A DNA stretch of 64,000 nucleotides, from contig NC_080057.1 in NCBI RefSeq assembly GCF_026212465.1, positions 19,786,962 to 19,850,961 of the forward strand. The letters are read 5' to 3'. Positions 12,226-24,275 of the stretch are shown here, piece after piece. Source of the stretch: Amaranthus tricolor (Eukaryota; Streptophyta; Magnoliopsida; Caryophyllales; Amaranthaceae). Every line of letters begins with the position of its first letter. The stretch's first letter is position 1. The notes beneath the pieces are model-generated. The model made no database searches. It was given only the letters and a program-made list of their open reading frames with translations, and was not told where the DNA came from. The position numbers and the translations under genes were made by a program.

Positions 12226-14490
12226 TTAATTTAGTTGGGATGTAAACAAAACTTAACATTTCTTGTCAAGGAATTTGTTTCTATTGATTGACCTTAGGTC
12301 TTGGTTCAAATTTTTTGTTTAATTGGGATGTTACTTGGACTCTTCATTTTGCTTCACGTATCCGTGTCTGATCCTTGATGCTCGGACATTGGTATGGCAT
12401 TTAGATGCATAAAATTGAATATTTAGATGTATCTGACACTTTTACACATATCAGCATCCGATTTTTCAAATAACATAGACTGGGAGAGTCAGGGAGTTGG
12501 TAAGATTAGTTGTATCTGTAATGTGAGATGGGGTCTTCATTGGACCCATTCTTGCAGTTCAATCAAGAAATTCCTTGGGGATCCATTATTTTATTATGTG
12601 ATATAAAATCATAGATGCTTTGACTAATGGGAGTTTCTCAATCAAGTGTTTTCCTCCTGCCATTGGATCTGTGTGGTTACAAGTATGAATTCTGTTGGAC
12701 AATCCAGATTTGTAATTGTAATAATACATTGTGATACTTTTAGGGATAATTTTATATTTACTCATTTCAAGAGCACATTTATGATTTTACACTATATACT
12801 CATATAATAGATTTAGGTTATGTTTGACTTTGTAATTATGTTGGTGTTTCGCCTTTTAGTTTTACTTGCAATTATGTATATTAGTTGTTGAGTATTATTT
12901 TATTATATAATAAAAAATCATATTCTTAAACCACACGAATGAGACCATAGCTCTCTATTGGGTTGATATTTGTATATTACTGTATTAAAGTGATTAGTTA
13001 TAATTTTAAAATTATCAATTTAAAAATAAATTAATTATATAAGTTTATTCTATTACGACATAGTGTATAATAAGATGAGCTCATAAAAAATAACATCAAA
13101 TGTTCATTTAAGAATTAAAAAAAAAAAAAAAAAAAATAATGATAGAGTACTTTGTCCAAAGATCAAAAAATGATATAGTAGATTACAACTTTACAAGCAA
13201 GTTCGTGGAAAGATAAAAAGTTCTTAATGATATATTTATTGCTTCACTGAATCAAAAGTGGAAGTTCAAATTATAATTTCTACTCCTAAACTAAATAAAT
13301 TTGTATATTTTTTTTACATTCAATGTTTGGCTATCTTTGGTTTTTTTATTGGAGAAATAGTTTTAGAGGCTTTGTCAAACAACAATTTAATTTACGTTAA
13401 AATAATGTGTATATTTTTATTTAAAGAGTATAATCAAATAATTTGCTTAAAAAAAGAAAATATTAAGATTGGTGATGTGAACGGATTTACTTAAGAAATT
13501 GACATAAGGTGATGTAGATGAAAAAATAAAAATAAATATTGAGATAGTTTGGCCCACATCAATAAAGTAAAGATGAAAGTTGTATATTTTATAAGTCGTC
13601 AGAGTTATTCTTTCCATTGTCATATGGTTTTAAGATAATATTTTCTTATAGCGGCTTATAACATATGTCCCTTATATTTTACAATTATAGCTAACATTTA
13701 CGATAAATCAACTGAACAAATTGTTAGAAATTCTCATTCACCATTCAACACGATTAATTTTGCATGGACAAAAATGTTTTTTTTTATTGGAAAATAAAAT
13801 AAAAATAGTTACAATAACCAACTCCAATAATGATTAGTTAAATGTCCATTTTATATTTGGTTGATTAGATCTGAGTTTGAGTATGAGGTTTGTGCCGACA
13901 CTTAGCAACAATTATGTGTCGGTGAAGGATATAATTACAAATTAACTTGCTTATTGCATAACCTGCTCCTGCCTGAGTGCTCCTCTTTTCATTTCCCTTC
14001 TAACTAGTAATTTATTTTTAATACTCCGTAAACGGGGTGAACATAATTGGATATTTAAAAATAGTATATATAAAATTTGAAATCTGATCCGACTAGACTA
14101 GAATTCAAATCCGAATTCCAACAATATTATCTGAATCGGATATCCGATATCCGATGCCACTAAATATTTGATACCCGACATCCAAATCTAAACAAAATCA
14201 TTTTTATAAATATGAATATCGGATATCCGAAATATAATTTTCGGATATCTGGCAATCCAAAAGATCCGGATATCTGGATTCTCATAAATTGATATATAAA
14301 TTGATATCCGATATCCAAAATTTAATTTCGAATTGGATATCAAGGCCTCCGTCTCATATAAAATATGACTTTTTGAAAGTCATAAAAATAAAAAATATCA
14401 TTTATGTAATATTTCTTACAATAAAGAGATCGGAAAACTTATAGATCTTTTAAGGCATGTAGTTTTCTTAGAGATCACCCTTTATTTTTG
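12226..14490. other. 3' flank of the REF6-like gene and AT-rich intergenic DNA
   Basis: The first few hundred bases presumably include the 3' UTR, but no single polyadenylation signal stands out. A run of about 24 A lies near 13111. From about 14040 to 14345 the sequence is dense in GATATCC/GGATATC words, as in degenerate hAT-like elements, but I could not define its ends. CCTCCGTCTCATATAAAA at about 14347 resembles the end of another MITE. No gene is recognised. Confidence 0.5.
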
Positions 14491-14499
14491 GATTGTGTA

Positions 14500-15623
14500 G
14501 TATTTAACATGACTAGCATATGGAGGCTAGAAGACATAAAGCTCATCATGTCTTAATGAACACTTCAAAAAAACAGATGCAACAAAATGTATAGTTCATC
14601 TATGTTTATGTCATATAATTTCATGCAAGTGAAGATATACATTGTACCTAACTCATGGAATTGGTACATTATATAGGTCGGTGGCAGATTCAGAGTTTAG
14701 AGTTTCCTGAGGCACCAATAAATAGATGAAATTTTGACATAGTTTTGTTAATATAATGAACAACTAAAATATTTTTTATTTCGGCAAAATGAGTTGTGTA
14801 AGCGTAATAATCCCAAGACAAAGCCAAAGCGCAATAACCTATGGTTTTTTTTTTCAAATTATCCAACCAAACCCAAATTCTAATTAATTCAATTTTTTTT
14901 TGTAAATTTTGGAGTTTCGTTTGCAATGAAGCTAGTATTAGAACAACAAAGATTAAGGTTAGGAGTGAAAAATACCTAAAAAAATAAAATTTTGATTTTT
15001 AGGGTTTTTGTAAAGAAGGGAAGACTGCCAACTGTGAGGCGTGAGCAGCGAGGCGCGAGCATCCAGATGTAGCTGCGTCTGACACCGACGACAGGCTGTG
15101 ATGGCTCGTCTGTGGCAGCAGGAGGCGGCGGTGAGTAGAGGTTTTTAGGCGTTTGGAGTAGAGAGAAGGAAGAGTAATTTAGAGTTTTGACTTTTGAATG
15201 TCCAAAATTGCTGAAAATCGTGTTTGAAATCTGACCCCTAAATTTTTTTTTTCGTCCGGAGCACGTGCCCTGAGGGGCACATACGTAGATCCCCCAATGT
15301 TTATAATTGTTAAAGTTACTAACAGAAAAGATTCTGGAAGTAGCATCTTCAGCCATATTCCTTTGAGACTATGCAAAGTTCTTTTGCAGATACATAAAAT
15401 TGATAAATATCAAAATGAGAATCGGTCATACCGCAAATGAAATGATCATTTTCTCCTTCTATGTTTCATTCTGCTTCTCTTTTAGTTTTGGTGTGCTCAT
15501 GACATATGCAATGTTGGAGGTAGTCAATAAAATGGGCATCTTCTTTTGCCACCTTTGAAATTTTGCACCCAATAATTTGCCCAACTTGATAAAGTTTGAT
15601 GTAATATTCTTAATGCTTGCCAT
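14500..15623 (-). pseudogene. Decayed Copia gag remnant, itself interrupted by an insertion
   Basis: Reading leftward from an ATG at 15623, the minus strand shows a Ty1/Copia-type gag: MASIKN, FQRWQKKM, LLTTSNIAYVMSTPK, then an in-frame stop and frameshifts, GMTDSHFDIYQ, SAKEL, and EDATSRIF followed by VSNFNNYK. These are the conserved blocks of the UBN2-type gag. The match stops at about 15299, where a foreign segment begins, and seems to resume near 14680 with PIMYQFHEL. No pol region or LTRs were found, so this is an old fragment. Confidence 0.75.
14692..15298. mobile_element. Probable MITE nested in the Copia gag remnant
   Basis: The segment that interrupts the gag remnant begins near TCGGTGGCAGATTCAGAG and ends ACGTAGATCCCCCAATG. 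Near the ends it has CCTGAGGCACC and GCCCTGAGGGGCACATACG, a motif layout seen in plant elements of the GGCGGATCTACG type. Inverted-repeat matching is weak and no clean target duplication was found. The boundaries are set mainly by where the gag similarity breaks. Confidence 0.5.
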
Positions 15624-18212
15624 GATTCAAAATAAGTTATCACAAAATATTATTACAAATAATGAAGATAAGAACAATACGAATTACAAGTTTATGTTTT
15701 CATTTCGTTGTTGTATGGCAATGGAATTCTTGCTTGAATTTAAAATATGGACAGAAATTTAAAAATTGATTTGCGACACTTAAGTCACTCAAAAACCTAA
15801 TATTTATTGTAGGCGTATGAAAATTTTCCTTTTGTGATATTATCCCCACAATGGTACTATGAGATACAAACAATCACATCAAACCTATAGTACATAAGAT
15901 GTAATCTAAATGAATATGTGTATTAGGAAGTAATAAAATAAGAAAACTAAACAGAGTGTTTGCAAGATTCTTTATTTGTTCATGAGTAGCGAGAAGTATA
16001 AAGTATGAATTCAATAATTAAAAGTATATTTTAACCCTTATGCATGTCCTTTATTTATAGTGATATTGTATGTTTTATCCCTTTGTTTCGTGTCTTATAA
16101 CTGATGAAAAGATGTACATACACGAAATATTCCTTTGCAAACATAAGCACTATATGGGGTTGTTCTTTCAAGTGCATTTGTGCTTGAACGAGCATACCCC
16201 CAAAAATTTAAGAAACAACTTATAGGAGCTACAGACTGATTTTGATCAAGCAATGTGCTCGAACAAGCAATAAGGTCCTAGAATGAGCGACCCTGTGCTT
16301 GAACGAGTATCTTAGCTTTGTACTCCAAAACAACATGCTTAAGGTCGTAGGTAATAGTAGGTTATTTTACATGTTTGAATGTTAAAAGAAAACACCTTTT
16401 TTAATTGGTATTATTTATGATTAATCAAGTGTTGAAATTGTAGTCGGAAAATCGAAAAATGTTGAATTAATTTTGGCAATTTTTCCATTATATTATTATA
16501 GGTTATAAGTTTTCAAAAAGTAATTATTACCCCTATATGGTCTATAAACTTTTAAGGTAATTATGAGGTAGTTAAATATTTTAGAAATATTCTTTATGAG
16601 GTAGTTGTTTGAGGTAATTATGGTCTATAAATATTTCCTTTACAGAGTTATCTTATAGACTAAATGAATTTTCATATTTTTAAAGATTTTTGTGAATATA
16701 ATTGATACATCCTAATGTCATTTTAAGGTAATTATGAGGTAGTTAAATATTTTAGAAATATTCTTTATGTCAAAACTTTTTCTAAAAAATTTATCAATAT
16801 AATTGACTCTTCATATTGAATTAATCGGAACTCATAAAACCTATTTTCAAATGTAAATAATCTTATTTTTATTTTGCATCTGTACATTCAATTCTTTGTT
16901 CTTATTTAAATTACAGTTTTTATTCTCTTATAAAATATTTCTTGCATTATATCAAAATATTTATCGAAGACTCAAGTCCTTTTTAAATGATGAATTCAAC
17001 CATAAATTAAATAAAAATTTTAATGTTTTTCTAATTAATGATATTCATCTTATTTAGATGAGAGTTGCATTTTGTTAAAGCCTCATGTTTTGATACTTTT
17101 CTTACGTGTTGTTTACTCTATTTGAAGAATCAGTGTGACTACAAGATATTGAGATCTTCTAAGTAGATCTAAGATTCCGAGAGATTAATAAGAGATTTTT
17201 TAAATTCTATGGGTTACGAGAATCCTAGGGGAGATTATTAATTGAGATATACCTGATTTCATAGTATCAAGGTAAAAAAATTCATTATATTTATTTTGAT
17301 AAATTTTTTACTTTTTAAATAACTAAAGTAATTATCGTCAATGTTTTGCATTAAAATATAAACGTTGAAATTGCTGAAATACTGATTTTGACAAAAAAAA
17401 TCAAACTATTAATAATTTTTTTTCAAAAGACATTATAATAAAAAGTAGAAAATAGTAAGCTCTAATATAACATAATATATCGTTTATTTTTTAATTTGCT
17501 ATGTCACATAACGAATCGTTATAAAAAATTACGTAATGTATCATGTGTATGGATATGGACATATATTTTGATTATTGAAAATTTGAAACATATAAATTTT
17601 TAACTAGCTAATATTTAGGAGAAATACTAGTTTGACTCCCCTTTTAAATACATAAAATATTTAAATATTTAACTCAAAACACTACTATCGCCTATATACT
17701 TATGACAAGGAATATTTTTATATTTATTATTACAAATAACATTTTGCTTGATATCAATGAAAACAAATAAATTTTGATTTGTTAAATACTTGTGCTTTTA
17801 CTGTTGGGAGTTTTGACAGAAAAAATTTAATATGATTGTGACATGTGTTATTGAAAATCACGCATTTAATCTATAATATATTTATTATTAATATACGGAT
17901 AATATATATACACATACATATAAAAAAATTACATCATATATTTAATATATCTCGTTCATAAAAGTCATGATTAAGATTTGAGGAGCATTAAAAGATGGCA
18001 CACCTTATCCTTAATCCTTATCAAGGAGAACGAGGTGAAAAAACCCCGTTAATTCGAAAAAGACCTATAAAAGAAAACTGAAAATCAAAAAAACACAATC
18101 CTGATAAAATTGAGACAAAGTAAAATAAGACATAAGACAAATATTAAAACTAACAAAATAAATCAAAGATTTGTAAATAACAACCATAAATAAATGAGTG
18201 ACATGTATTATA
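15624..18212. other. AT-rich intergenic DNA, no gene seen
   Basis: No reading frame resembles a known protein. A direct repeat of about 46 bp (TAAGGTAATTATGAGGTAGT and following bases) occurs near 16553 and again near 16723. The rest is low-complexity AT-rich sequence. Confidence 0.55.
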
Positions 18213-18378
18213 CTTCCTTCGTTCCTATATACTTGCTACATTTGACTTATTACATAATTTAATACGTTATTTTAATTATTTTTATATTGAACTATAAACA
18301 TCTAAAAATTATAATAAAGCTTAAACGATAAATAGTATCAAAAATCGTAATTAACCGATTATTTTAGAATGGAGTAAG
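18213..18378. mobile_element. Stowaway-type MITE just upstream of the CCCH gene promoter
   Basis: The 166-bp element starts CTTCCTTCGTTCCTATATAC and, read inward from the right, CTTACTCCATTCTAAAA. TA flanks it at 18211-18212 and 18379-18380. The interior TTATATTGAACTAT and CATCTAAAAATTATAA match the copy at 8745-9000. It ends about 16 bp before a TATATA motif that could be the TATA box of the CCCH gene. Confidence 0.8.
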
Positions 18379-18394
18379 TACTCCATATACCAAC

Positions 18395-18400
18395 TATATA
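18395..18400 (+). promoter_or_regulatory. Candidate TATA box of the CCCH gene
   Basis: TATATA in the context CCAACTATATAGCG lies 164 bp before the start codon, and a (GCT)4(ACT)4 tract at about 18444-18466 lies in the presumed leader. The position suits a start near 18425-18435, but this is inferred only. Confidence 0.4.
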
Positions 18401-18546
18401 GCGTGTAAGGAGATTGACAAACAGTATTAAACCATTACACTGGTGCTGCTGCTGCTACTACTACTACCAATATCTATACTTGTGTGCACTTTTTCCCTTT
18501 TTTTTCAACAAACCACCTCAAAAATTCCCTTTTCTAGGGTTTTGAA

Positions 18547-18573
18547 ATGTTAGAGAAACAACAATGGAGTTAG
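18547..18573 (+). promoter_or_regulatory. Upstream ORF overlapping the CCCH start codon
   Basis: An ATG at 18547 opens an eight-codon frame (MLEKQQWS) that ends with TAG at 18571-18573. It overlaps the main ATG at 18564 in a different frame. The upstream ATG has G at -3 but T at +4, while the main ATG has the stronger ACAATGG context, so leaky scanning is plausible. It is visible directly; any effect on translation is inference. Confidence 0.6.
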
Positions 18574-21500
18574 GGTTACAATCTTCATCTCCTTCTTCGA
18601 TTACCTGTCCTTTAGGTCTTTCCATTCATCAAAATAATTTGCAAATTACCTCTGTAGAATCTGATTCTCCTTCTTCTCCTTCACTTGATCATGATCATCA
18701 CCAATCTTCCGAGTCTGTTGGTGGCGAACTAACTTCTCTTTCGATTCACGATACCAAAGTTGAAGCTGACGATAATGGTGAAGGTGATTGCGATCGTCGC
18801 TCCGAGGATAGAGAAGATGAAAATAACGAAGAAGAAAAAGGGGAAATAGAGGATGAAAGCAAAAATGAGGAGAGAGAAAACGGAGTTGAGGAAGAAGGTA
18901 ACGGGGAAATTGAGAATGTGATTAAAAATGAGGAGAGAGAAAAAGATTTGAGTCGTAGGAAAAGTAATAATAATACTAGCAGGTTTCCTTTGAGACCCGA
19001 TGCTGAAGATTGTTCCTTTTTTGTCCGTAATGGGACTTGCAAATTTGGAATGAATTGCAAGTTTAATCACCCTTCCAATCATAGGAAATATCAGGTTTAA
19101 AACATCAAATTTGATTTTGATTTTTTAGCTTTAGGGTTTGTTTGTGGGAATATATTAATCTTTGTTTTCACCATTGTTATAGGGTGTTAAGGTGAAGGTG
19201 AAGGAAGAATCTGCTGAATCTGCTTCACAGAAGGTGAAGGAAAACGATGAATCTTTGCAAAAAGAACAGATTGATTGCAAGGTATAAAATGTCCTTTTTC
19301 TTCAGAATGGGAAATTCTTTGTAATAATTGTGTGATAATTTTCTGTGTAATCAGTAATCACTACATTTTTCATGATATTTTGATTTTAAAGGATTTTTAA
19401 CTATACATCATAACTTGTATCCCATAGTTTGCTGTATGTCCAATATTGGTATTGTGAATACTTGACTATTGGTATTGTTGAGTAAAAAATGATGCTTTTA
19501 TACAAGTTGTGTTTGAATGTACTTGTGTGTTGCTATAATTCTTAGATGCTCCATGGTCAAGGTACATTCTGTCTGTTGGATTGTTGATACGTGTTTATGA
19601 GTAGCTGTTCCTGCAGCCTAAAGGCAGTGCTGAGTTTTTATCATTGTAGAAAATTTGGATGTAATGTGGTGTGAAAGGAAAGATATATGTCTCCACCTAT
19701 GATCTTATGTATGTTTGGAAGTTCTGAATGATCCGAGTTATTCCTATTATAGATTTTCTGGCATTACCCGGAGGACAATTTCATTGCACCGTGCTGTTTC
19801 AAAATTCCCCAACAATTTTTCAACTAGCTAAACCTGTGATTGAAGCAGTGTTACATAATTCGCTGACTAATTTGCTTTTTAAATTCGCGATTCGTTCAAA
19901 ATGACCCATAAATAGCCTAAAATCGACCATAATTCGCTTTTTTCGATGTAGCAGATTTTGGGAGTAATAATACTTGCAAGTTGCAATTTATTTTAGTATA
20001 ATGTGAACTCTGAAATTTATGCATCATATCATAGGATAAGAGCAAGTGTGTGATGGATCTGCCCTGGAAGTTAGAAAGTTTCAGCATGATCAAAGAGTTA
20101 TTTTATCCCTAGTTAGTTTTTTTTTATTCTAATGCATTATTATTTAAAGTTAATATCTTCAATGGTACTTTTAATTTCTAATACGTCTCCATTTAGCCAG
20201 ATATCTAAATCTACAACTTTATCTGAAAAATTATGCATGTATATCATTATATGATCTGTTTATAACTACAATTCTATGTCTACGACCAAAAAACACCAAA
20301 AAATAATGTCCTCTTATATTTTCTTTATTTCGAAATGATCAACATTTGGACAAGTAGGGATCTCATTTTCATCTCAAATATGTCTTTGATTTCTTAAGCA
20401 GGATCCTCATCTTTTGGCTTTGACATTTTCATTGCTCTTTAAATAGTATGTCCATTTTTGATGGAGCTGATGTACAATTTTGTAGTTTGAAATTGTATTG
20501 TTTGTTTCATGATATATCCATTTTTGATGGAACCAAAGATATATAATTCTTTAGTTTGAAATTGTTATGGACTATTATAGAATGGCTAGCTAAATTATTT
20601 CTACTTTTATTTATGTGAAATTTCCAATGTGTTTGGAAGTAAGGTAAGGCTGCATTGTGTATGTCCGACCCACAAGTCCCCCCCTAGGCAGGACCCTCTT
20701 GGCATTGGGTACTGACACGTTGTTTTCATCTTATTTTTACTTCACTAATTTTGATTCGTGAAACTGCATGTTATTGCTGGAAATTGAATTTCGTTAATTT
20801 ATTTTTGTTCATTGTAGTTACTTATTTTTCTTTCTTAATCAATATAGCTGATTTTGTTACTGGTCCGAACTGTTTTCTTGATACAGAATTTTATAAACTA
20901 AAGTTGAAGAGAACAGTGCCTCACTACGTTTTGCTGTAAGAGTTAACTGACTCTTTTATTTTTGTCCCCTCTTAATGCAGTACTTTGATCGTCCTGGTGG
21001 GTGTAAGTTTGGGAAAGCTTGTAAATTTAATCACAGCAGGAAAACAAATTCCACCTTCACGCTTAATTTTATGGGTTTGCCGATTCGTCCGGTACTGAAA
21101 ATAAATTTTTATTATCTCGATCTTTGGCTATTAGAATTTTGTTATGGTGATTGATTGTCCTCTTTAATGCTTCAATCACCACGCACTGTCTGCATTTTAT
21201 TTTTACCTTTTCTATTTCATTTTATGTTTTGTGACGGGATTGTCTTTGCAGGGAGAGAAAGAATGCCCTTTTTACATGCGTAATGGCTCATGCAAGTTTG
21301 CAGCTAACTGTAGGTTTAACCATCCTGACCCGACATCTATTGGAGGACCTGATGCCTTGCCCAAATATGGTAATGGAGGATCTGTCTATTCGCCCAATGC
21401 CTCACAATCGAATAAGCCATCCTGGTCTCCTCCTCCTGCTTTGAATGAAAGCCCTCCTTATGTATCTATTATATTTCCGCCTACTCAAGGTGTTCCTATG

Positions 21501-23662
21501 CAGCCAGAATGGAATGCTTACCAGGTAGGCTCTACTAAACATGCCTATTATGTAGAATATAAGTGTTGAAGAATGACAACAAAGTCTTAGTTGACATGAC
21601 AAAGTACGAATATGACCTGAACCTAAGAAGCACACCAAATACCAAATGTACATGATTATGGACTACACAGCCCGAGATGACCAAACTGAGATGTAATACC
21701 TGAAATCCGAACTCAAAGCACCAAATTTGATAGCTCTAGTCGTGGTAAATTGCCTTGTCTTTGATGCTATAAGTAGAGCAAACAAATTATAGGTGTATTC
21801 TACTCTATCTTGCTCCATGAGTACTAAACAATATCAGAAGAATGTGATTATTTGATATACCATGTTCGTGCTAATGATGTTTATCTTTGGCGAGGGGTGA
21901 TGAGAAATTAAAGTTGAGAAGCTGAGAGATTTGCTACCAAATATGGAAGAAAATGAATTAGAAAAGAGAGAGAAAAAAAAAGAATTTTGCTCCTTTCATC
22001 CAAGTGTAGTTGCCACTCATGAGTTTCGGATTGGTTTGGTAGGATTGGGAAGGTAATGGAAAGTTGGGTCCACTTACATTCCTAGGGCTGTCTGAGGTGA
22101 AGTAGGATAATAGTCAAGGTTGGTTAGGTAGAAACATACTAAAAATGATGAATGAGAAGGTAATGGAAAGTTGGGTCTACTTATATTCCTAGGGTTGTGT
22201 GGGGCGAAGTAAGAAAATACATAAGGTTATGTAGAACATACTAAACACGATAATCTAGCAACTAATTTGGGACACCATAAAAGGAATATGTGGCAAACTA
22301 AACATGGATGGATGGAGTAGTGTTATTTGAGTTAACTTTCAGATTGTCTTAGCAACAATTATCACATCTTTCGTTTTTGTGCCCCCTTGAAGGCTCAGGT
22401 ATATCAACCTCAGAGGAGTATGCACCTGCCACCAACGTATACAATGAATAATCAGCTTCCTGAGAGGCCAGAGCAGATGCTGGGTGATGATTTTCCAGAA
22501 AGGCCTGGCCAACCTGAATGCAGTTACTTCGTAAAAAATGGGAATTGTAAATACAAATCTGCATGTAAATTCCACCATCCCAAACGTGTGATGGCTGTGT
22601 CACCTTCGTGTCATCTCAGTGACTTGGGCTTGCCTCTAAGACCTGTAAGTTAAAATACTTCTGCAACCTTTTCTCTTTTGGGTTTATTGGTTTATGCTTA
22701 TAGTATTTTTTGTGTACGAAGAACCTGCTATATTTTGCTTGATCAAACTTGATAAGGTAGATATATATTCCTCCATGTAAGGTGCAGATTATTTTGATAC
22801 ATGTCGGGAAGCAGCCTAGTGTTCACCAATGTGATCCCTTTTTAGACCTTCTAGGCACAGTGCAAAAGTGCATTTTTGATCGCGGTCACCGTGACGTCTC
22901 AAAACAGCTTTGTGGTCAATGTATGGGCTTTGCAGTTGTCTAAACCTATCTAGGTCCTGGTAATCTTAAAACCTCTACAATAAGGTCATGATATAATGAA
23001 GCGCAAGATATTTTTACACTTCTACAATAAGGTCGTGATATAATGAAGACCATGATATTCTTACACTATGCTTGGTGGACCAGTAAGGCTCTAAATTTGG
23101 ATTGTGTTGGAAGAAAACCAATGAAAATAGCTAATAGCTGTGCACCTGTGATGATTTTAAGTATATAAGTGCTAAAAAAGATTGTCTTTGAAAAAGAACT
23201 TTAATTTAATAACGAGTTTATGGAAAAACTGTTTGCCTAACTGAGTATAAGCGATTTTGATGAATCAATTTATTGATATAAATCATAAATGTCTATTTTG
23301 TTGGGAGAAAGAATAGATTTCCACTGGACAAAACAAACCGTCTTACCATATTAATCAGTATATGTGAGAAGCTTGGTTTAATGGAACTATACCTGAAAGT
23401 TATGATCATTTATTTTATGTTTTGGATATTATATTTTTTTGTTAATTTTCTAATTTTGATTACACTTCAGGGTGAAAATGTTTGCAGTTATTACAGTCGA
23501 TATGGAATTTGCAAGTATGGACCTGCATGTAAATATGACCATCCAATAAACCATGTTCATTCACCAGATCTGAGTGTCTCAGAGGCAGAGGTAGATCAGA
23601 CTCCTGTTATAGGTGATTCTAGGGTCAACAACCAAGCTATCGCCATGGCAGCCAGTAGCTAG
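18564..23662 (+). CDS. Five-finger CCCH zinc-finger protein, C3H43/C3H67-like
   Basis: Six exons, all joined at phase 0: 18564-19094, 19183-19281, 20981-21091, 21252-21524, 22393-22644 and 23471-23662 (485 aa). Five C-x8-C-x5-C-x3-H fingers are complete: C150-H169, C209-H228, C252-H271, C381-H400 and C427-H446. Finger 2 is split by an intron after K210. The N-terminal 140 residues are acidic and of low complexity, with a near-repeat (KNEEREN, then KNEEREKD). The spacing and GLPLRP/GLPIRP linkers place it in the plant ZFN/HUA1 type, whose members bind RNA or nucleic acid in the nucleus. Position next to the REF6-like gene supports equivalence to Arabidopsis C3H43. The intron 4 acceptor offers two in-frame choices six bases apart. 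A Copia element lies 297 bp past the stop. The specific RNA targets are not known to me. Confidence 0.93.
19849..19955. repeat. ATTCGC-type MITE copy in intron 2 of the CCCH gene
   Basis: It shares TACATAATTCGCTGACTAAT, AATTCGCGATTCGTTCAAAA and AGCCTAAAATCGACCATAAT with the copies in the REF6-like gene (6064-6203) and the callose synthase (34086-34220). The right end is truncated relative to the intron 1 copy, breaking off after TTTTTTCGATG. Confidence 0.7.
20636..20730 (+). mobile_element. Possible SINE 3' segment in intron 2 of the CCCH gene
   Basis: GGTAAGGCTGCATTGTGTAT, CCCCCCCTAGGCAGGACCCT and CTTGGCATTGGGTACTGACA resemble the GC-rich tail region of common plant SINEs, in an otherwise AT-rich intron. 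No A/B-box head was identified and no target duplication was found. Confidence 0.4.
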
Positions 23663-23959
23663 CGTCTCTAAATCTTCAGTCGGTAGCAAACATTTTTAAA
23701 AATGCCATGTAAATTACAAGCTGTAATGACATGTTTCTGGTTAGAGAGATTTTATGAAAACTTTTGCTGTTATCAAGTGCTGGTTGAGCTTGTTCAGAAG
23801 GCTGTCTAATTTAATATTTTCTTGATGGCAATCTGTAAATTATTATTCCAGATTATAGTATGTAAAATATTAACCTGAAATTTTCATTTATGGGAACTTT
23901 ATGTTTAGAGTTTTGACCTTCTGATAGTCTTATCTAGTACAATAATTTCCCAAAGTTGG

Positions 23960-24215
23960 TATTGAGGATATGTGCACTCCGCGGTATACATCAGATATTT
24001 GGTGACGGTTACATTATCACACTTTCAGCAGTTTCATTATCTTTGGTGACGGTTTGGTATATTTGGTGACGGTTACATTATCACACTTTCAGCAGTTTCA
24101 TTATCTTTGGTGACGGTTTTTTACTAATTCTACGGTTACCATCTTGTATTATATAAATATTGGTTGGAGTTAATGAAAGGACAACACAGATTATTCCCGT
24201 ATTATAGTTTTCTCA
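23960..24215 (+). repeat. 5' LTR of the Copia element (256 bp)
   Basis: The LTR contains a tandem duplication with a 64-bp period: ATATTTGGTGACGGTTACAT begins at 23995 and again at 24059. A TATA-like TATATAAATA lies at 24150-24159. It differs from the 3' LTR by an 11-bp indel and about one substitution (ATTCTACGG against ATTTTACGG). Confidence 0.93.
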
Positions 24216-24228
24216 TGGTATCGGAGCC
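24216..24228 (+). other. Primer binding site of the Copia element
   Basis: TGGTATCGGAGCC abuts the 5' LTR and matches the usual plant Copia primer site TGGTATCAGAGC (initiator methionine tRNA 3' end), with one change. Confidence 0.85.
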
Positions 24229-24275
24229 ACGTTAAACACTAATTTTTTTTTTCTCTCAAGGATTTTTTCAGTAAA

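Noticed and set aside
14976..15356. Minus-strand 126-residue ORF as a gene
   Set aside because: Its first part is the Copia gag remnant and the rest is the inserted element; a chance fusion.
18729..19082. Minus-strand ORFs opposite CCCH exon 1
   Set aside because: They are shadows of the acidic GAA/GAG-rich coding strand.
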